From CAYYYG01 sp964591375 (GTDB lineage: Bacteria > Patescibacteriota > Microgenomatia > UBA1406 > GWC2-37-13): a stretch of 14,523 nt of DNA. The DNA lies in contig CAZQAU010000034.1 of assembly GCA_964591375.1 (NCBI GenBank), positions 1 through 14,523 on the forward strand. The letters are read 5' to 3'. The stretch's first letter is position 1, and the number at the start of each line of letters is the position of its first letter. A program made the translations under genes and the position numbers. Of the stretch, positions 1 to 7,440 are shown one piece after another. Under the pieces are notes generated by a model. It had not been told where the DNA came from. It saw only the letters and a program-made list of their open reading frames with translations, and made no database searches.

Positions 1-3
1 GGG

Positions 4-75
4 AGCCTGGAGCGGGAATCGAACCCGCGGTCTAACCCTTACCAAGGGTTTATTTTACCACTAAACTATCCAGGC
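4..75 (-). tRNA. tRNA-Thr (anticodon GGU)
   Basis: Read on the minus strand it folds as a full cloverleaf. The acceptor stem GCCTGGA pairs with TCCAGGC. The D arm is GTTT-AGTGGTA-AAAT. The anticodon stem AACCC/GGGTT carries the loop TTGGTAA, giving anticodon GGU (Thr). The variable loop has 5 nt, and the T arm GCGGG/CCCGC has the loop TTCGATT. G1-C72 and C2-G71 match known threonine identity pairs. The discriminator is U, not the usual A, and the following bases are CCC, so CCA must be added after transcription. The D arm and U73 resemble bacterial tRNA-Gly more than tRNA-Thr. No other tRNA is visible next to it. Confidence 0.95.
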
Positions 76-77
76 AA

Positions 78-120
78 TTTGGCTGTTAGCTAATAGCTAT
101 TGGCTTTTAGCTAATTCAAA
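78..120. repeat. Cluster of AGCT-centred palindromes
   Basis: The leader between the tRNA and the first gene holds TTAGCTAA twice (86-93 and 107-114), with AATAGCTATT (92-101) overlapping the first copy. All are self-complementary and share an AGCT core. It looks like a short degenerate repeat rather than a gene. It could be a remnant intergenic repeat or a weak cruciform. No function can be assigned. Confidence 0.4.
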
Positions 121-147
121 CATCTAGTATTGTAGTATTTTACAATA

Positions 148-153
148 TAAAAT
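148..153 (+). promoter_or_regulatory. -10 box TAAAAT, six bases before ATG 160
   Basis: TAAAAT (5 of 6 to TATAAT) is followed by exactly six bases and then the ATG. This is the same geometry as at 1252, 8116, 11159 and two minus-strand genes. No convincing -35 is seen. It predicts a leaderless transcript. Confidence 0.4.
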
Positions 154-159
154 GAAAGT

Positions 160-504
160 ATGGGAATAAAACCGATTTTTATAATCCTGTTACTAGTAGC
201 TGGTGCAATGACAGCCCGTGCAATGGGAAAACAACCAATAATTACCAAAAGCGGACCTAAGATCATCGCCGTATCCCCTGCTCCCGCCAAACAATCCCTC
301 TTACAACTGGCCAAAGACAGTGTGGGTGATTTCAGCGGATCAGTATTGGGGACGGCAACGTCGTATGTTTCCGACATGACATCAAAATCAGCCGATAAAG
401 TTAGCGACATTGTCATCGAAAACACAGCCAGCAGTATCGTAAAACAGGTTGATAAACTACCAAAAAAACAGCAGGAAGAGCTTAAGAAAGCATTGTGTAA
501 ATGA
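160..504 (+). CDS. Small exported or membrane-anchored protein, unknown function
   Basis: This 114-residue protein has a hydrophobic N-terminal segment (about residues 4-20, IFIILLLVAGAMTARA) that can act as a signal peptide or single anchor, with A-x-A-like cleavage options. The rest is a soluble, Ser/Ala/Lys-rich, probably helical domain ending in a charged stretch (KKQQEELKKALCK). I do not recognise a family. The start has no Shine-Dalgarno sequence but has a TAAAAT box six bases upstream. The TGA stop lies one base from the stop of the convergent methyltransferase gene. The antisense frame over the same region looks like a shadow, because this strand has the promoter geometry and a plausible export signal. 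It is likely envelope-associated; nothing shows more. Confidence 0.7.
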   Translation: MGIKPIFIILLLVAGAMTARAMGKQPIITKSGPKIIAVSPAPAKQSLLQLAKDSVGDFSGSVLGTATSYVSDMTSKSADKVSDIVIENTASSIVKQVDKLPKKQQEELKKALCK

Positions 505-505
505 T

Positions 506-1042
506 TTATTGTATCTGGATCGCTGCATGATAAGAAACAATCGCCGCGGATACTATTACATTTAAAGATTTATTAATACCCCACATCGGGATTTCCGCTA
601 TGTGGTCGCAGATAGATAACGTTTCCGGTAATACACCATACGTTTCATTTCCCACCAATAATGCTACCGGTGCTGCATACTGAATTTCTGTATATGGTAT
701 AGATTTTTTATCTTGTTCCACTGCAATAACTGAAATTCCGGCAACTGATTTTTTCAATTCTTCGATCGCCTCTGTGGCGGTCTTTTTATAATCCCACGGA
801 ACTACTTTGTATGTACCTATCGAGGCTTTTTTTATTTTGGAATTGGGAGGTACCTCAGTTTGCCCACATAAATACAGTTTTTCGATGGCTAATGCATCAG
901 CCAATCTAAATAAACCACCGATATTATATGTGTCATAGACATTCTCAAGAATAAGATACAGAGGACGTCGTTTTATTTGCTTAAGCTCTTCTTTGATTTG
1001 TCCTTCATCAACAATCCGAAGTTCTTGTGCATTAAGTTTCAT
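506..1042 (-). CDS. SpoU/TrmH-family RNA 2'-O-methyltransferase
   Basis: This SPOUT-class enzyme should transfer methyl from SAM to a ribose 2'-OH in tRNA or rRNA. All three SpoU motifs are present. Motif 1 is NIGGLFRLADA, with the conserved Asn and Arg. Motif 2 is ALLVGNETYGV, with the Gly-Asn-Glu SAM-knot sequence. Motif 3 is IPMWGINKSLNVIVSAAI, with the Ser-Leu-Asn-Val signature. At about 178 residues it is a bare catalytic domain, with no N-terminal substrate-binding domain as in RlmB. The frame opens at 1057, but the TATAAT box at 1049-1054 overlaps those codons. I therefore choose the ATG at 1042 (MKLNAQEL), which lies six bases after that box. The exact target nucleotide cannot be told; TrmL/TrmH-like tRNA or 23S rRNA activity are both possible. 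Confidence 0.9.
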   Translation of the reverse strand: MKLNAQELRIVDEGQIKEELKQIKRRPLYLILENVYDTYNIGGLFRLADALAIEKLYLCGQTEVPPNSKIKKASIGTYKVVPWDYKKTATEAIEELKKSVAGISVIAVEQDKKSIPYTEIQYAAPVALLVGNETYGVLPETLSICDHIAEIPMWGINKSLNVIVSAAIVSYHAAIQIQ

Positions 1043-1048
1043 ATACAT

Positions 1049-1054
1049 ATTATA
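1049..1054 (-). promoter_or_regulatory. -10 box TATAAT of the methyltransferase gene
   Basis: A perfect TATAAT on the minus strand is followed by six bases and then ATG (1042). The predicted transcription start falls on the start codon. No good -35 is visible at 16-18 bases. Confidence 0.55.
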
Positions 1055-1229
1055 CACGACGCTCCAATAAACCTAGAGAACATCGCGAAGAGTCATTGTG
1101 GATAGAGTGTGCATAAAAACATATAGATTGATATGGCAATGACTATATAATTAGTTATGATTAATTTGGAATTGTTATAGGACTATTATTATTACAATAT
1201 GTGCTGATATGCGTATTATGTATATGCAG

Positions 1230-1257
1230 TTTACATTTAGTGCTACTTTGTTATAAT
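1230..1257 (+). promoter_or_regulatory. Promoter TTTACA-16-TATAAT of the ATPase gene
   Basis: The -35 is TTTACA (1230-1235), then a 16-base spacer, then TATAAT (1252-1257) preceded by TGT, which makes an extended -10. The ATG at 1264 begins six bases after the -10, so the mRNA should start at or next to the start codon. This is the best complete example of the leaderless arrangement in the window. Confidence 0.65.
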
Positions 1258-1263
1258 GTATTT

Positions 1264-3903
1264 ATGTCTCCTCTCTCATATTTACAGATACGTACACCTA
1301 AAGATGATGAAACTCCAATAGAAGCAGCTACGCAGATCTTTTCATCTCTACTGCCCTCTCATGTATCTTTATGGAAAAGAATGTATGTTACTCCACGTAC
1401 TTATTCTTTTGAAATATACTTATTGTCCCAGGTTATTTATTTTTATATAACCACTCCCACCGATCATGAATCATTTATAAAAAGTCTCACTTCTTCCTCA
1501 TATCCCTTATCCAAGATACAAAAAACCACCGATCCCATGGATATTCTCTTTAAGTCAAAAAACATAGCCGTAGGTGAGATGATTCTTAATTCTTACTTTT
1601 ATCTTCCGATAAAAACGTATGCTGATTTCAACAAAATAGATCCATTAGCCACTCTGATCGGTTTCTTGTCCAAGCAGGATCCTCAGGTAAAAATGGCTAT
1701 TCAGATCATTGTTACTCCAAGTAGTTTTCCCTGGCAAAAACATGTCCTGGAATCTGCCAAAACTAAAACTGTTGATCCTGTCACGGGTGCCAGTAAGACT
1801 GTCTCCAACAGTGATGCCAATAAATCTTTATTGGTTAAAAAAGCATCATACCAGGGTGGTCGCGCTGCTGTTCGTGTGCTCGTATCGACCAATAACATGA
1901 ATTTACCGTTACTGCCATATCTGCAAAATCTTTCCGGAACTTTCGGAAGTTTTTCCTCTGGTGAAGGTAACCAGTTTGTATTCCGAAAAACGTATTACGG
2001 GCACGATCGGATGTTAAAAAGAGTAAAGGAAAGAAAGATGACGTTTTTTGAACGGGGAAATCAGATATTAAATGCACAGGAACTGGCGACACTCTGGCAT
2101 CCAGCCGGATTACTGCTCGCCGGTATAAAGAATATTGCATGGGGTAAGACTCTCAAAGGTGAACCGCCGGAAAACTTACCCGTCGCGACCGAAACGCTGA
2201 CGGATGACGAAAAAAAAGAAATAAATTTTTTTGGAAAAACTGATTTTAAAAATAAAGATATGATTTTCGGCATTAAGTCGACAGATCGGTCAAAACACGT
2301 ATATATCATGGGTAAAACCGGTTCCGGTAAATCTACTTTGATCGCTAACATGGCAATCGATGATATACGAAAAGATCGCGGGATCGGTATCATCGACCCT
2401 CACGGTGACTTATGTGAGACAGTCGTCAACTATATTCCTAAACGCAGAATTAATGACGTTATTTATCTGGAACCATTCGATACCAGCCGGCCATTTTCTC
2501 TTAATATTTTAGAAACACACAATCCGGAACATAAGCATTTGATTGCCTCCGGTATCGTATCGATTTTCAGTAAATTGTATGCCAACAGCTGGGGTCCTCG
2601 CTTGGAGTACATATTACGCAATGTTATTTTGACATTGATCGATATACCCGGAGCGACACTCGCCGATGTGCTTTCGTTATTGGCACATGAAAAATATCGC
2701 AAAAGAGCAGTAGAAAAAATTCAGGATCCCGTGATTAAAGCATTCTGGGAACAAGAATTTGAAGTAATGCCACCCCGTATGAAATCGGAGGCAATTTCTC
2801 CAATTCAAAATAAAGTAGGACAGTTCGTTACATCTCCTATGATTCGTCCTATTATTGGTCGATCAACTTCAACAATTAACCTGGAAGATATCATGGATAA
2901 TAAAAAGATCCTGCTTTTAAACCTCTCACAGGGAAAACTCGGAGAAGATAATGCTGCATTATTGGGCGCGATGATTATTACCCAGATTCAGCTTACGGCT
3001 ATGAGTCGTGCTTATAAAAAAGAAGAAGATCGCACACCATTTTATATGTACGTAGACGAGTTCCAAAACTTTGCTACATCCTCATTTTTGAAAATTCTTT
3101 CCGAAGCCCGTAAATACCGTTTGGCTTTAACACTAGCGAATCAGTATATTGACCAACTCGATCTTGAAATTCAACGAGCTATTTTTGGTAACGTGGGTAC
3201 ACTCATGACATTCGTCACTGGTGCCCGTGACGCTCAGGCACTTAGTAAAGAATTTGCCGGATTGTATACTGATATGGATCTTGTTTCATTGGGAAAATTC
3301 GAAATTATAGTCAAACTCTCGATAGATATGATGACATCATTCCCCTTTCCTGCAAAAACATTACCCCTTCCTTCATTAAAGAATGCTAATCGGGAAAAGA
3401 TTTTAAGACTATCAAAAGAAAAATATGGAAGAAAAATAAATGCTCCGACTGTCGCCAAACCAGAGAGCAGTACGGATACAGATGAAGAGCCGAAACCAAT
3501 TGTTTCAAATACGGCAGAGCCGGCAAAAGCACCAACACCACAACCAAAAGCGGCAGTTCAGAAAGCTCCAGCTGAGAAACCAAAACAAACAATGCCTCAG
3601 AATAAACCACCGACAACAACGCCCCAGCAGGCTCCCCGACCGACGGTACAGAATCAAAAACCGACACAATCAGCCCGCCCTATGAATACAAATCCGTCGC
3701 CATCACGACAAACAAACAAGCCTATGGCCCCGCGTCCAAAGTCACCACCGGTGAATAATGCACCGTTGCCACAGCAAACCAAAACTCCCGCTCCGGTTAC
3801 ACCTAAAGATTCTCCTAAGCAGCCTATCCTTATGCAGAAAACAATCCATTTAAATTCTACTCCAGCTAAGAAACCTGAGAACACACAGAAAAATCAGTCA
3901 TAA
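1264..3903 (+). CDS. VirB4/TraD-like type IV DNA-transfer ATPase with proline-rich tail
   Basis: This 879-residue protein has three parts. The N-terminal domain (1-330) has no clear motif. The RecA-like ATPase core has Walker A GKTGSGKST (350-358), the strand IGIIDPHGDL just after it, and Walker B YMYVDEFQNF (D598, E599). It also has the downstream helix SFLKILSEARKYRLALTLANQY, typical of TraD/TraG/VirD4 and VirB4-type pumps (shown here as family hallmark, residues about 606-627). The third part is a Pro/Gln/Lys/Thr-rich, presumably disordered tail (about 730-879). Such proteins are widespread in CPR genomes and are usually annotated as type IV secretion DNA-binding or TraM-recognition proteins. 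They probably move DNA or power an envelope machine. No other secretion genes lie nearby. A GTG at 1201 would add a hydrophobic extension, but the promoter lies inside it, so ATG 1264 is preferred. The stop is six bases from the convergent gene at 3910. Confidence 0.85.
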   Translation: MSPLSYLQIRTPKDDETPIEAATQIFSSLLPSHVSLWKRMYVTPRTYSFEIYLLSQVIYFYITTPTDHESFIKSLTSSSYPLSKIQKTTDPMDILFKSKNIAVGEMILNSYFYLPIKTYADFNKIDPLATLIGFLSKQDPQVKMAIQIIVTPSSFPWQKHVLESAKTKTVDPVTGASKTVSNSDANKSLLVKKASYQGGRAAVRVLVSTNNMNLPLLPYLQNLSGTFGSFSSGEGNQFVFRKTYYGHDRMLKRVKERKMTFFERGNQILNAQELATLWHPAGLLLAGIKNIAWGKTLKGEPPENLPVATETLTDDEKKEINFFGKTDFKNKDMIFGIKSTDRSKHVYIMGKTGSGKSTLIANMAIDDIRKDRGIGIIDPHGDLCETVVNYIPKRRINDVIYLEPFDTSRPFSLNILETHNPEHKHLIASGIVSIFSKLYANSWGPRLEYILRNVILTLIDIPGATLADVLSLLAHEKYRKRAVEKIQDPVIKAFWEQEFEVMPPRMKSEAISPIQNKVGQFVTSPMIRPIIGRSTSTINLEDIMDNKKILLLNLSQGKLGEDNAALLGAMIITQIQLTAMSRAYKKEEDRTPFYMYVDEFQNFATSSFLKILSEARKYRLALTLANQYIDQLDLEIQRAIFGNVGTLMTFVTGARDAQALSKEFAGLYTDMDLVSLGKFEIIVKLSIDMMTSFPFPAKTLPLPSLKNANREKILRLSKEKYGRKINAPTVAKPESSTDTDEEPKPIVSNTAEPAKAPTPQPKAAVQKAPAEKPKQTMPQNKPPTTTPQQAPRPTVQNQKPTQSARPMNTNPSPSRQTNKPMAPRPKSPPVNNAPLPQQTKTPAPVTPKDSPKQPILMQKTIHLNSTPAKKPENTQKNQS

Positions 3904-3909
3904 ACTACC

Positions 3910-4155
3910 TTACTTTCTGCGAAAGATATTCTTTACTCTGGATATAAGAAATGAGGTAACTAATCCGCCTGCAATACCCGCTATTTCTCCATTGGCGTTG
4001 GACTTAATTTCATCAACTTTGGACGTGACTGTAGTTTTTATAGATTCAACTGTACGTTGAACCCGGCTTAAAAAATACGCTATCGCGACCAGAAGTGAAA
4101 TTATAAGTACCATCAGTACAATTCCAACTAAATAAAAAATCGATTGTAAATCCAT
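3910..4155 (-). CDS. Small single-pass membrane protein
   Basis: This 81-residue protein has one strong N-terminal transmembrane helix (about residues 6-29, YLVGIVLMVLIISLLVAIAYFL). A helical, coiled-coil-like segment follows (RVQRTVESIKTTVTSKVDEI), then a glycine-containing amphipathic stretch and a basic C-terminus (FRRK). It resembles DUF948-like small envelope proteins, but I cannot place it in a family. It starts 17 bases after the stop of the YtxH-like gene on the same strand, so the two are likely co-transcribed. A TATAAC box (4161-4166) five bases before its ATG could also give it its own leaderless transcript. Its role is unknown; a structural or stress function in the envelope fits the neighbour. 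Confidence 0.75.
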   Translation of the reverse strand: MDLQSIFYLVGIVLMVLIISLLVAIAYFLSRVQRTVESIKTTVTSKVDEIKSNANGEIAGIAGGLVTSFLISRVKNIFRRK

Positions 4156-4160
4156 ACTAA

Positions 4161-4166
4161 GTTATA
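4161..4166 (-). promoter_or_regulatory. Possible internal -10 box TATAAC
   Basis: TATAAC on the minus strand lies in the 17-base gap between the two membrane-protein genes, five bases before the ATG at 4155. It may give a second leaderless transcript. The region is very AT-rich, so chance is likely enough to keep confidence low. Confidence 0.25.
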
Positions 4167-4172
4167 TAAATG

Positions 4173-4637
4173 TTAATTTTTTTTCTTACTTTTTTTAATA
4201 TCGGCTTTCTTTTCTTCCACCTGTCCGGAAAGCGTATTCCAGTTTTCCAATAAATAATTTTTTAATGAATCAATATGCTTGGAAGATGCATCGACATGTT
4301 CTTTTGTATCATCGATAACATCATCCACCATTGAGATATATTTATCATGATCAAAATCTTCTATTTTATCTTTCAGTTCATCTAATCTTTTACTCAAATC
4401 TTTTCGGGCTTTTTTATATAACTTCATACCATCTTCACTCACTTCACCAAATATTTTTTGTACCTGCTCCTTTATATCAGAATCATCTATAGAACTTTGA
4501 AATTCTTTGATCTTTTTACTCAGAAGTTTCCGATTATCTTTTCCTGTTTTGGGGGAAAGAAATAAGGCGGCCGCACTACCTAGTAAGGCACCAATTACTA
4601 ATCCTGCTCCGAATTTTGAATCACGTTTATCGCTCAT
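4173..4637 (-). CDS. YtxH-like membrane-anchored coiled-coil protein
   Basis: The N-terminus carries the YtxH signature: FGAGLVIGALLGSAAALFL (about 9-27) followed by SPKTGKDNRKLL, matching the Gly-rich helix plus (A/S)PxxGxxxR pattern of the family. The remainder to residue 154 is a long, highly charged helix (KKIKEFQ, KKARKDLSKRLDELKDKIEDF) predicted to form a coiled coil, ending in KKSKKKN. YtxH proteins are known mainly as general-stress-associated proteins in Gram-positives, and their biochemical function is not settled. It lies upstream of a second small membrane protein on the same strand, and both probably work at the membrane. The start follows an AT-rich stretch with TATAAA four bases upstream and no Shine-Dalgarno sequence. 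Confidence 0.8.
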   Translation of the reverse strand: MSDKRDSKFGAGLVIGALLGSAAALFLSPKTGKDNRKLLSKKIKEFQSSIDDSDIKEQVQKIFGEVSEDGMKLYKKARKDLSKRLDELKDKIEDFDHDKYISMVDDVIDDTKEHVDASSKHIDSLKNYLLENWNTLSGQVEEKKADIKKSKKKN

Positions 4638-4871
4638 ATTATTTATAAAAATTTATAATGAACCGTACCATCCGTTATATTTACTATACCATATCTATTA
4701 TTTCTCTTAGATATAGAATGGAAAATAACATTAATACATAAAATCCCAATTGCATATAGTATTTCAGTAAGTAATTCTAAAACTATTACAAATGATTTCA
4801 TATCTGAATAGTATCTCTATTACATAATAGTTAAACCATAATCTGGTAAGAATAAAGTAACAACATTAAAC
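4638..4871. other. AT-rich intergenic region between divergent units
   Basis: This stretch separates the minus-strand YtxH unit from the copper operon. I see no coding frame. It contains a weak 7-bp inverted repeat (ATATCTA at 4691-4697, TAGATAT at 4708-4714) and several TATA-like boxes that cannot be ranked by eye. Confidence 0.4.
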
Positions 4872-4901
4872 TTGACATAATCCCCCGTCATTTAGTAGTA
4901 T
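4872..4901 (+). promoter_or_regulatory. Promoter TTGACA-18-TAGTAT of csoR-copA
   Basis: A perfect -35 TTGACA (4872-4877), an 18-base spacer and TAGTAT (4896-4901) form a sigma-70-type promoter. The predicted start is near 4908, leaving a leader of about 27 bases before ATG 4935. This is unlike the leaderless genes elsewhere in the window. The operator at 4900-4920 overlaps the end of the -10 and the start point. Confidence 0.7.
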
Positions 4902-4920
4902 ATCCCCATAGGGGGGATAT
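4900..4920. promoter_or_regulatory. CsoR operator (inverted repeat with G/C tracts)
   Basis: ATATCCCC (4900-4907) and GGGGATAT (4913-4920) form a perfect 8-bp inverted repeat around ATAGG. CsoR-family operators are known as pseudo-palindromes with a C-tract and a G-tract around a short AT-containing centre. The site lies directly on the -10/transcription-start region of the gene that encodes a CsoR protein. Apo-CsoR binding there should block RNA polymerase, and Cu+ binding should release it. Confidence 0.75.
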
Positions 4921-4934
4921 TTATCATCAAAACT

Positions 4935-5204
4935 ATGTTTCAACCAAAAACACCTAAAGAACGTATACAGCATCGCTTAAAAATATCACTCGGTCATCTT
5001 AAAAAAGTTATCCAGATGGTGGAGAATGATGAGTACTGTATAGATATTCTTCATCAGTCGCAGGCAGTTCAGAAAGCACTCAAAGAAACCGATGCTCTGG
5101 TTTTAGAAAATCATCTGAAAACATGCGCCGCGGACGCCATCAAACATGGACGAACAGAAGATGCGATAGATGAAATTATGCAGGTATTAAAAAGAAAGAG
5201 TTAA
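4935..5204 (+). CDS. csoR: CsoR copper-sensing transcriptional repressor
   Basis: This 89-residue, all-helical DUF156/CsoR-type repressor senses cytosolic Cu+ and controls its own operon. The metal ligands are visible as C35, H60 and C64. The spacing is that of the Cys-His-Cys site of Mycobacterium tuberculosis CsoR (C36, H61, C65), which separates it from FrmR and RcnR sensors. The basic N-terminal helix (KERIQHRLKISLGHLKKV) is the usual DNA-contacting part. The length is normal. It is the first gene of the unit, with copA starting one base after its stop, and its promoter carries a matching operator. There is no Shine-Dalgarno before the ATG; the G-run at 4911-4916 is too far away. The copper assignment is supported both by the ligands and by the neighbour. 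Confidence 0.93.
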   Translation: MFQPKTPKERIQHRLKISLGHLKKVIQMVENDEYCIDILHQSQAVQKALKETDALVLENHLKTCAADAIKHGRTEDAIDEIMQVLKRKS

Positions 5205-5205
5205 T

Positions 5206-7431
5206 ATGAAAAAAATAATTACAATCAAAGGAATGCACTGTGCTTCCTGTGTTTACAATACTGAGAAAGCACTAAAAAAAGTTGCCGGTATAGAAGAAGC
5301 GGTCGTTAATCTGGCAACTAACTCTGCCACTCTTGCCTATGACCCTAAACAAGTGTCTGATAAATCTATTATCGATGCCGTTGCGGGTGCCGGATATACC
5401 GCTGTTATTGACCCGGTAGCTACAAATACAGAAAGTGAAAGAAAAAAAGAATTGAGAGATATAAAAAAAAATGTAATTATTAGTACTATTCTTACACTGC
5501 CGATCGTTTTCGGTAGTTTTCCGATGTTGATGGACTGGTCGCCTTCACTTTTTAAAAATGCTTACCTACAGTTGTCTTTGGCATCGCTTATACAATTTTG
5601 GATTGGTCTCCCCTTCTATCGATCTGCAATACCCGCGATAAAGCACCGCACAGCCAATATGGATGTGCTTGTCGTCATCGGTACAAGTGCTGCGTATCTG
5701 TATTCTGTATTTGTTACATTTTTTCCGGGTGTGGTTATGAATGTCGGTGCTGATCCTATGGCGTATTTCGATACGTCGGCAGTAATCATCACCCTCATTT
5801 TATTAGGCCGGTTTTTGGAAGCTCGCGCAAAAGCAGGCACTTCGGAGGCGATCAAAAAATTGATTGGGCTTCAGGCAAAAACGGCCCGTGTGATACGTGA
5901 TAATAAAGAAATTGACATTGCAATTGAGGACGTTAGAATTCACGACATTATCCGAGTGAGACCAGGTGAAAAAATTCCCGTCGATGGCATTATTATCCAG
6001 GGTGAATCTTCAGTTGATGAATCAATGGTTACCGGTGAAAGTATGCCGGTAGATAAGATTATTGGGTCACCGGTTATTGGAGCTACTATTAATAAATCCG
6101 GAACATTTTTATGTAAAGCAACAAAAGTCGGCGCAGATACAATGCTGGCGCGAATCGTTCAGTTAGTACAGGAAGCACAGGGAAGTAAAGCGCCCATACA
6201 ACGGGTGGCCGATAAAATTGCCGCAGTTTTTGTACCCATCGTATTGATGTTAGCTCTTTTGACATTTGTCGTATGGTATTTTTGGGGACCGGAGCCTTCA
6301 TTCATCTACGCCTTACTCAATACGGTTTCTGTACTGATCATCGCATGCCCGTGTGCGATGGGATTGGCTACACCGACCGCAATCATGGTGGGGACAGGCC
6401 TGGGTGCCGAGCACGGAATTCTTATTAAAGATGCAAAAAGCTTGGAACTTTTAAGCAGTGTGAAAACAATCATTTTTGATAAAACAGGCACAATCACCGA
6501 AGGAAAACCTGCGCTGACAGATCTTATTTCCATAGATAATAAGCGGGTTACAATCGATAAAATTCTACAACTGGCTGCTTCACTGGAAAAAGGATCGGAA
6601 CATTCTTTGGCAGATGCGATACTAAAAGCTGCTGCTAAAAATAATGATATTCTTTTTCCAATTGAAAAATTCCGGGCGATTTCCGGACACGGCATCGAAG
6701 GTGTAATTGAGGGAAAAAAATATCTACTCGGAAATAGAAAATTATTGGAGAAAAATCATTTTTCGTCTGATATACACACTCCTTTATTTTCCCGTATAAC
6801 GGAACTGGAAAAAGAAGGTAAAACGGTAGTTTTTTTGACAGATGAAAAAAATATTCTGGGAGTAATCGCAATTGCGGATACGATAAAAGAGAGCGCGGCC
6901 GGTGCTATCGAAGCCTTAAAAAAAATGAAACTCTCTCCCCTGCTTCTTACTGGTGATAATAAACGCACAGCAGAAACTATTGCACAAAAAGCCGGAATTA
7001 ATGAAGTAATTGCTGATGTATTGCCAGATCAAAAAGAACAAGCTGTCAAATCAAGACAAATAAATAATGTCCGTGTTGCCATGGTCGGTGATGGAATAAA
7101 CGATGCACCGGCATTAGCAGCCGCCGATGTGGGAATTGCGATGGGAAGCGGAACTGATATAGCAATAGAAACCGCTGATATCACACTGATTAATAAAAAT
7201 CTTAAGGCAATTGTATCGGCAGTTAAACTTTCACATAGTACCATGCATACAATCCGTATGAATCTTATCTGGGCATTTGGGTATAATATCATTCTGATTC
7301 CGGTAGCAATGGGCATACTGTACCCTTTCACCGGCATTTTACTCAATCCCATTCTCGCATCAGCGGCCATGGCATTAAGCTCTGTATCGGTAGTATCCAA
7401 CTCTTTATTACTGAAACGATCAAAGATATAA
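5206..7431 (+). CDS. copA: Cu+-exporting P1B-1-type ATPase CopA
   Basis: The 741-residue protein pumps Cu+ out of the cytosol using ATP. One N-terminal HMA domain has GMHCASC (C12, C15). Two membrane helices precede the HMA-linked core. The actuator TGES is at 276-279, the metal-binding CPC at 381-383, and the phosphorylated Asp of DKTGT is D425. The nucleotide-domain histidine is H466, in SEHS, and the hinge GDGINDAP starts at G628. The last helices carry Tyr-Asn (WAFGYN) and MALSS, completing the CPC/YN/MxxSS signature of Cu+ (or Ag+) pumps rather than Zn or Cd pumps. The usual HP dipeptide after SE reads HS here. The ATG follows the csoR stop by one base, so translation is probably coupled. 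No CopZ chaperone gene is present. The stop lies nine bases from the convergent receiver gene. Confidence 0.96.
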   Translation: MKKIITIKGMHCASCVYNTEKALKKVAGIEEAVVNLATNSATLAYDPKQVSDKSIIDAVAGAGYTAVIDPVATNTESERKKELRDIKKNVIISTILTLPIVFGSFPMLMDWSPSLFKNAYLQLSLASLIQFWIGLPFYRSAIPAIKHRTANMDVLVVIGTSAAYLYSVFVTFFPGVVMNVGADPMAYFDTSAVIITLILLGRFLEARAKAGTSEAIKKLIGLQAKTARVIRDNKEIDIAIEDVRIHDIIRVRPGEKIPVDGIIIQGESSVDESMVTGESMPVDKIIGSPVIGATINKSGTFLCKATKVGADTMLARIVQLVQEAQGSKAPIQRVADKIAAVFVPIVLMLALLTFVVWYFWGPEPSFIYALLNTVSVLIIACPCAMGLATPTAIMVGTGLGAEHGILIKDAKSLELLSSVKTIIFDKTGTITEGKPALTDLISIDNKRVTIDKILQLAASLEKGSEHSLADAILKAAAKNNDILFPIEKFRAISGHGIEGVIEGKKYLLGNRKLLEKNHFSSDIHTPLFSRITELEKEGKTVVFLTDEKNILGVIAIADTIKESAAGAIEALKKMKLSPLLLTGDNKRTAETIAQKAGINEVIADVLPDQKEQAVKSRQINNVRVAMVGDGINDAPALAAADVGIAMGSGTDIAIETADITLINKNLKAIVSAVKLSHSTMHTIRMNLIWAFGYNIILIPVAMGILYPFTGILLNPILASAAMALSSVSVVSNSLLLKRSKI

Positions 7432-7440
7432 AAGCAGATG

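Noticed and set aside
1091..1144. 8-bp inverted repeat AGTCATTG / CAATGACT upstream of the ATPase gene
   Set aside because: Short arms 38 bases apart in AT-rich DNA; no further structure, so chance is likely.
1201..1263. GTG start giving a hydrophobic N-terminal extension of the ATPase
   Set aside because: The extension contains a full TTTACA-16-TATAAT promoter pointing at ATG 1264, so these codons are probably not transcribed as part of the gene.
4691..4714. 7-bp inverted repeat ATATCTA / TAGATAT upstream of the YtxH-like gene
   Set aside because: Only A-T-rich pairs with a 10-base loop and no T-run; not a convincing terminator or operator.
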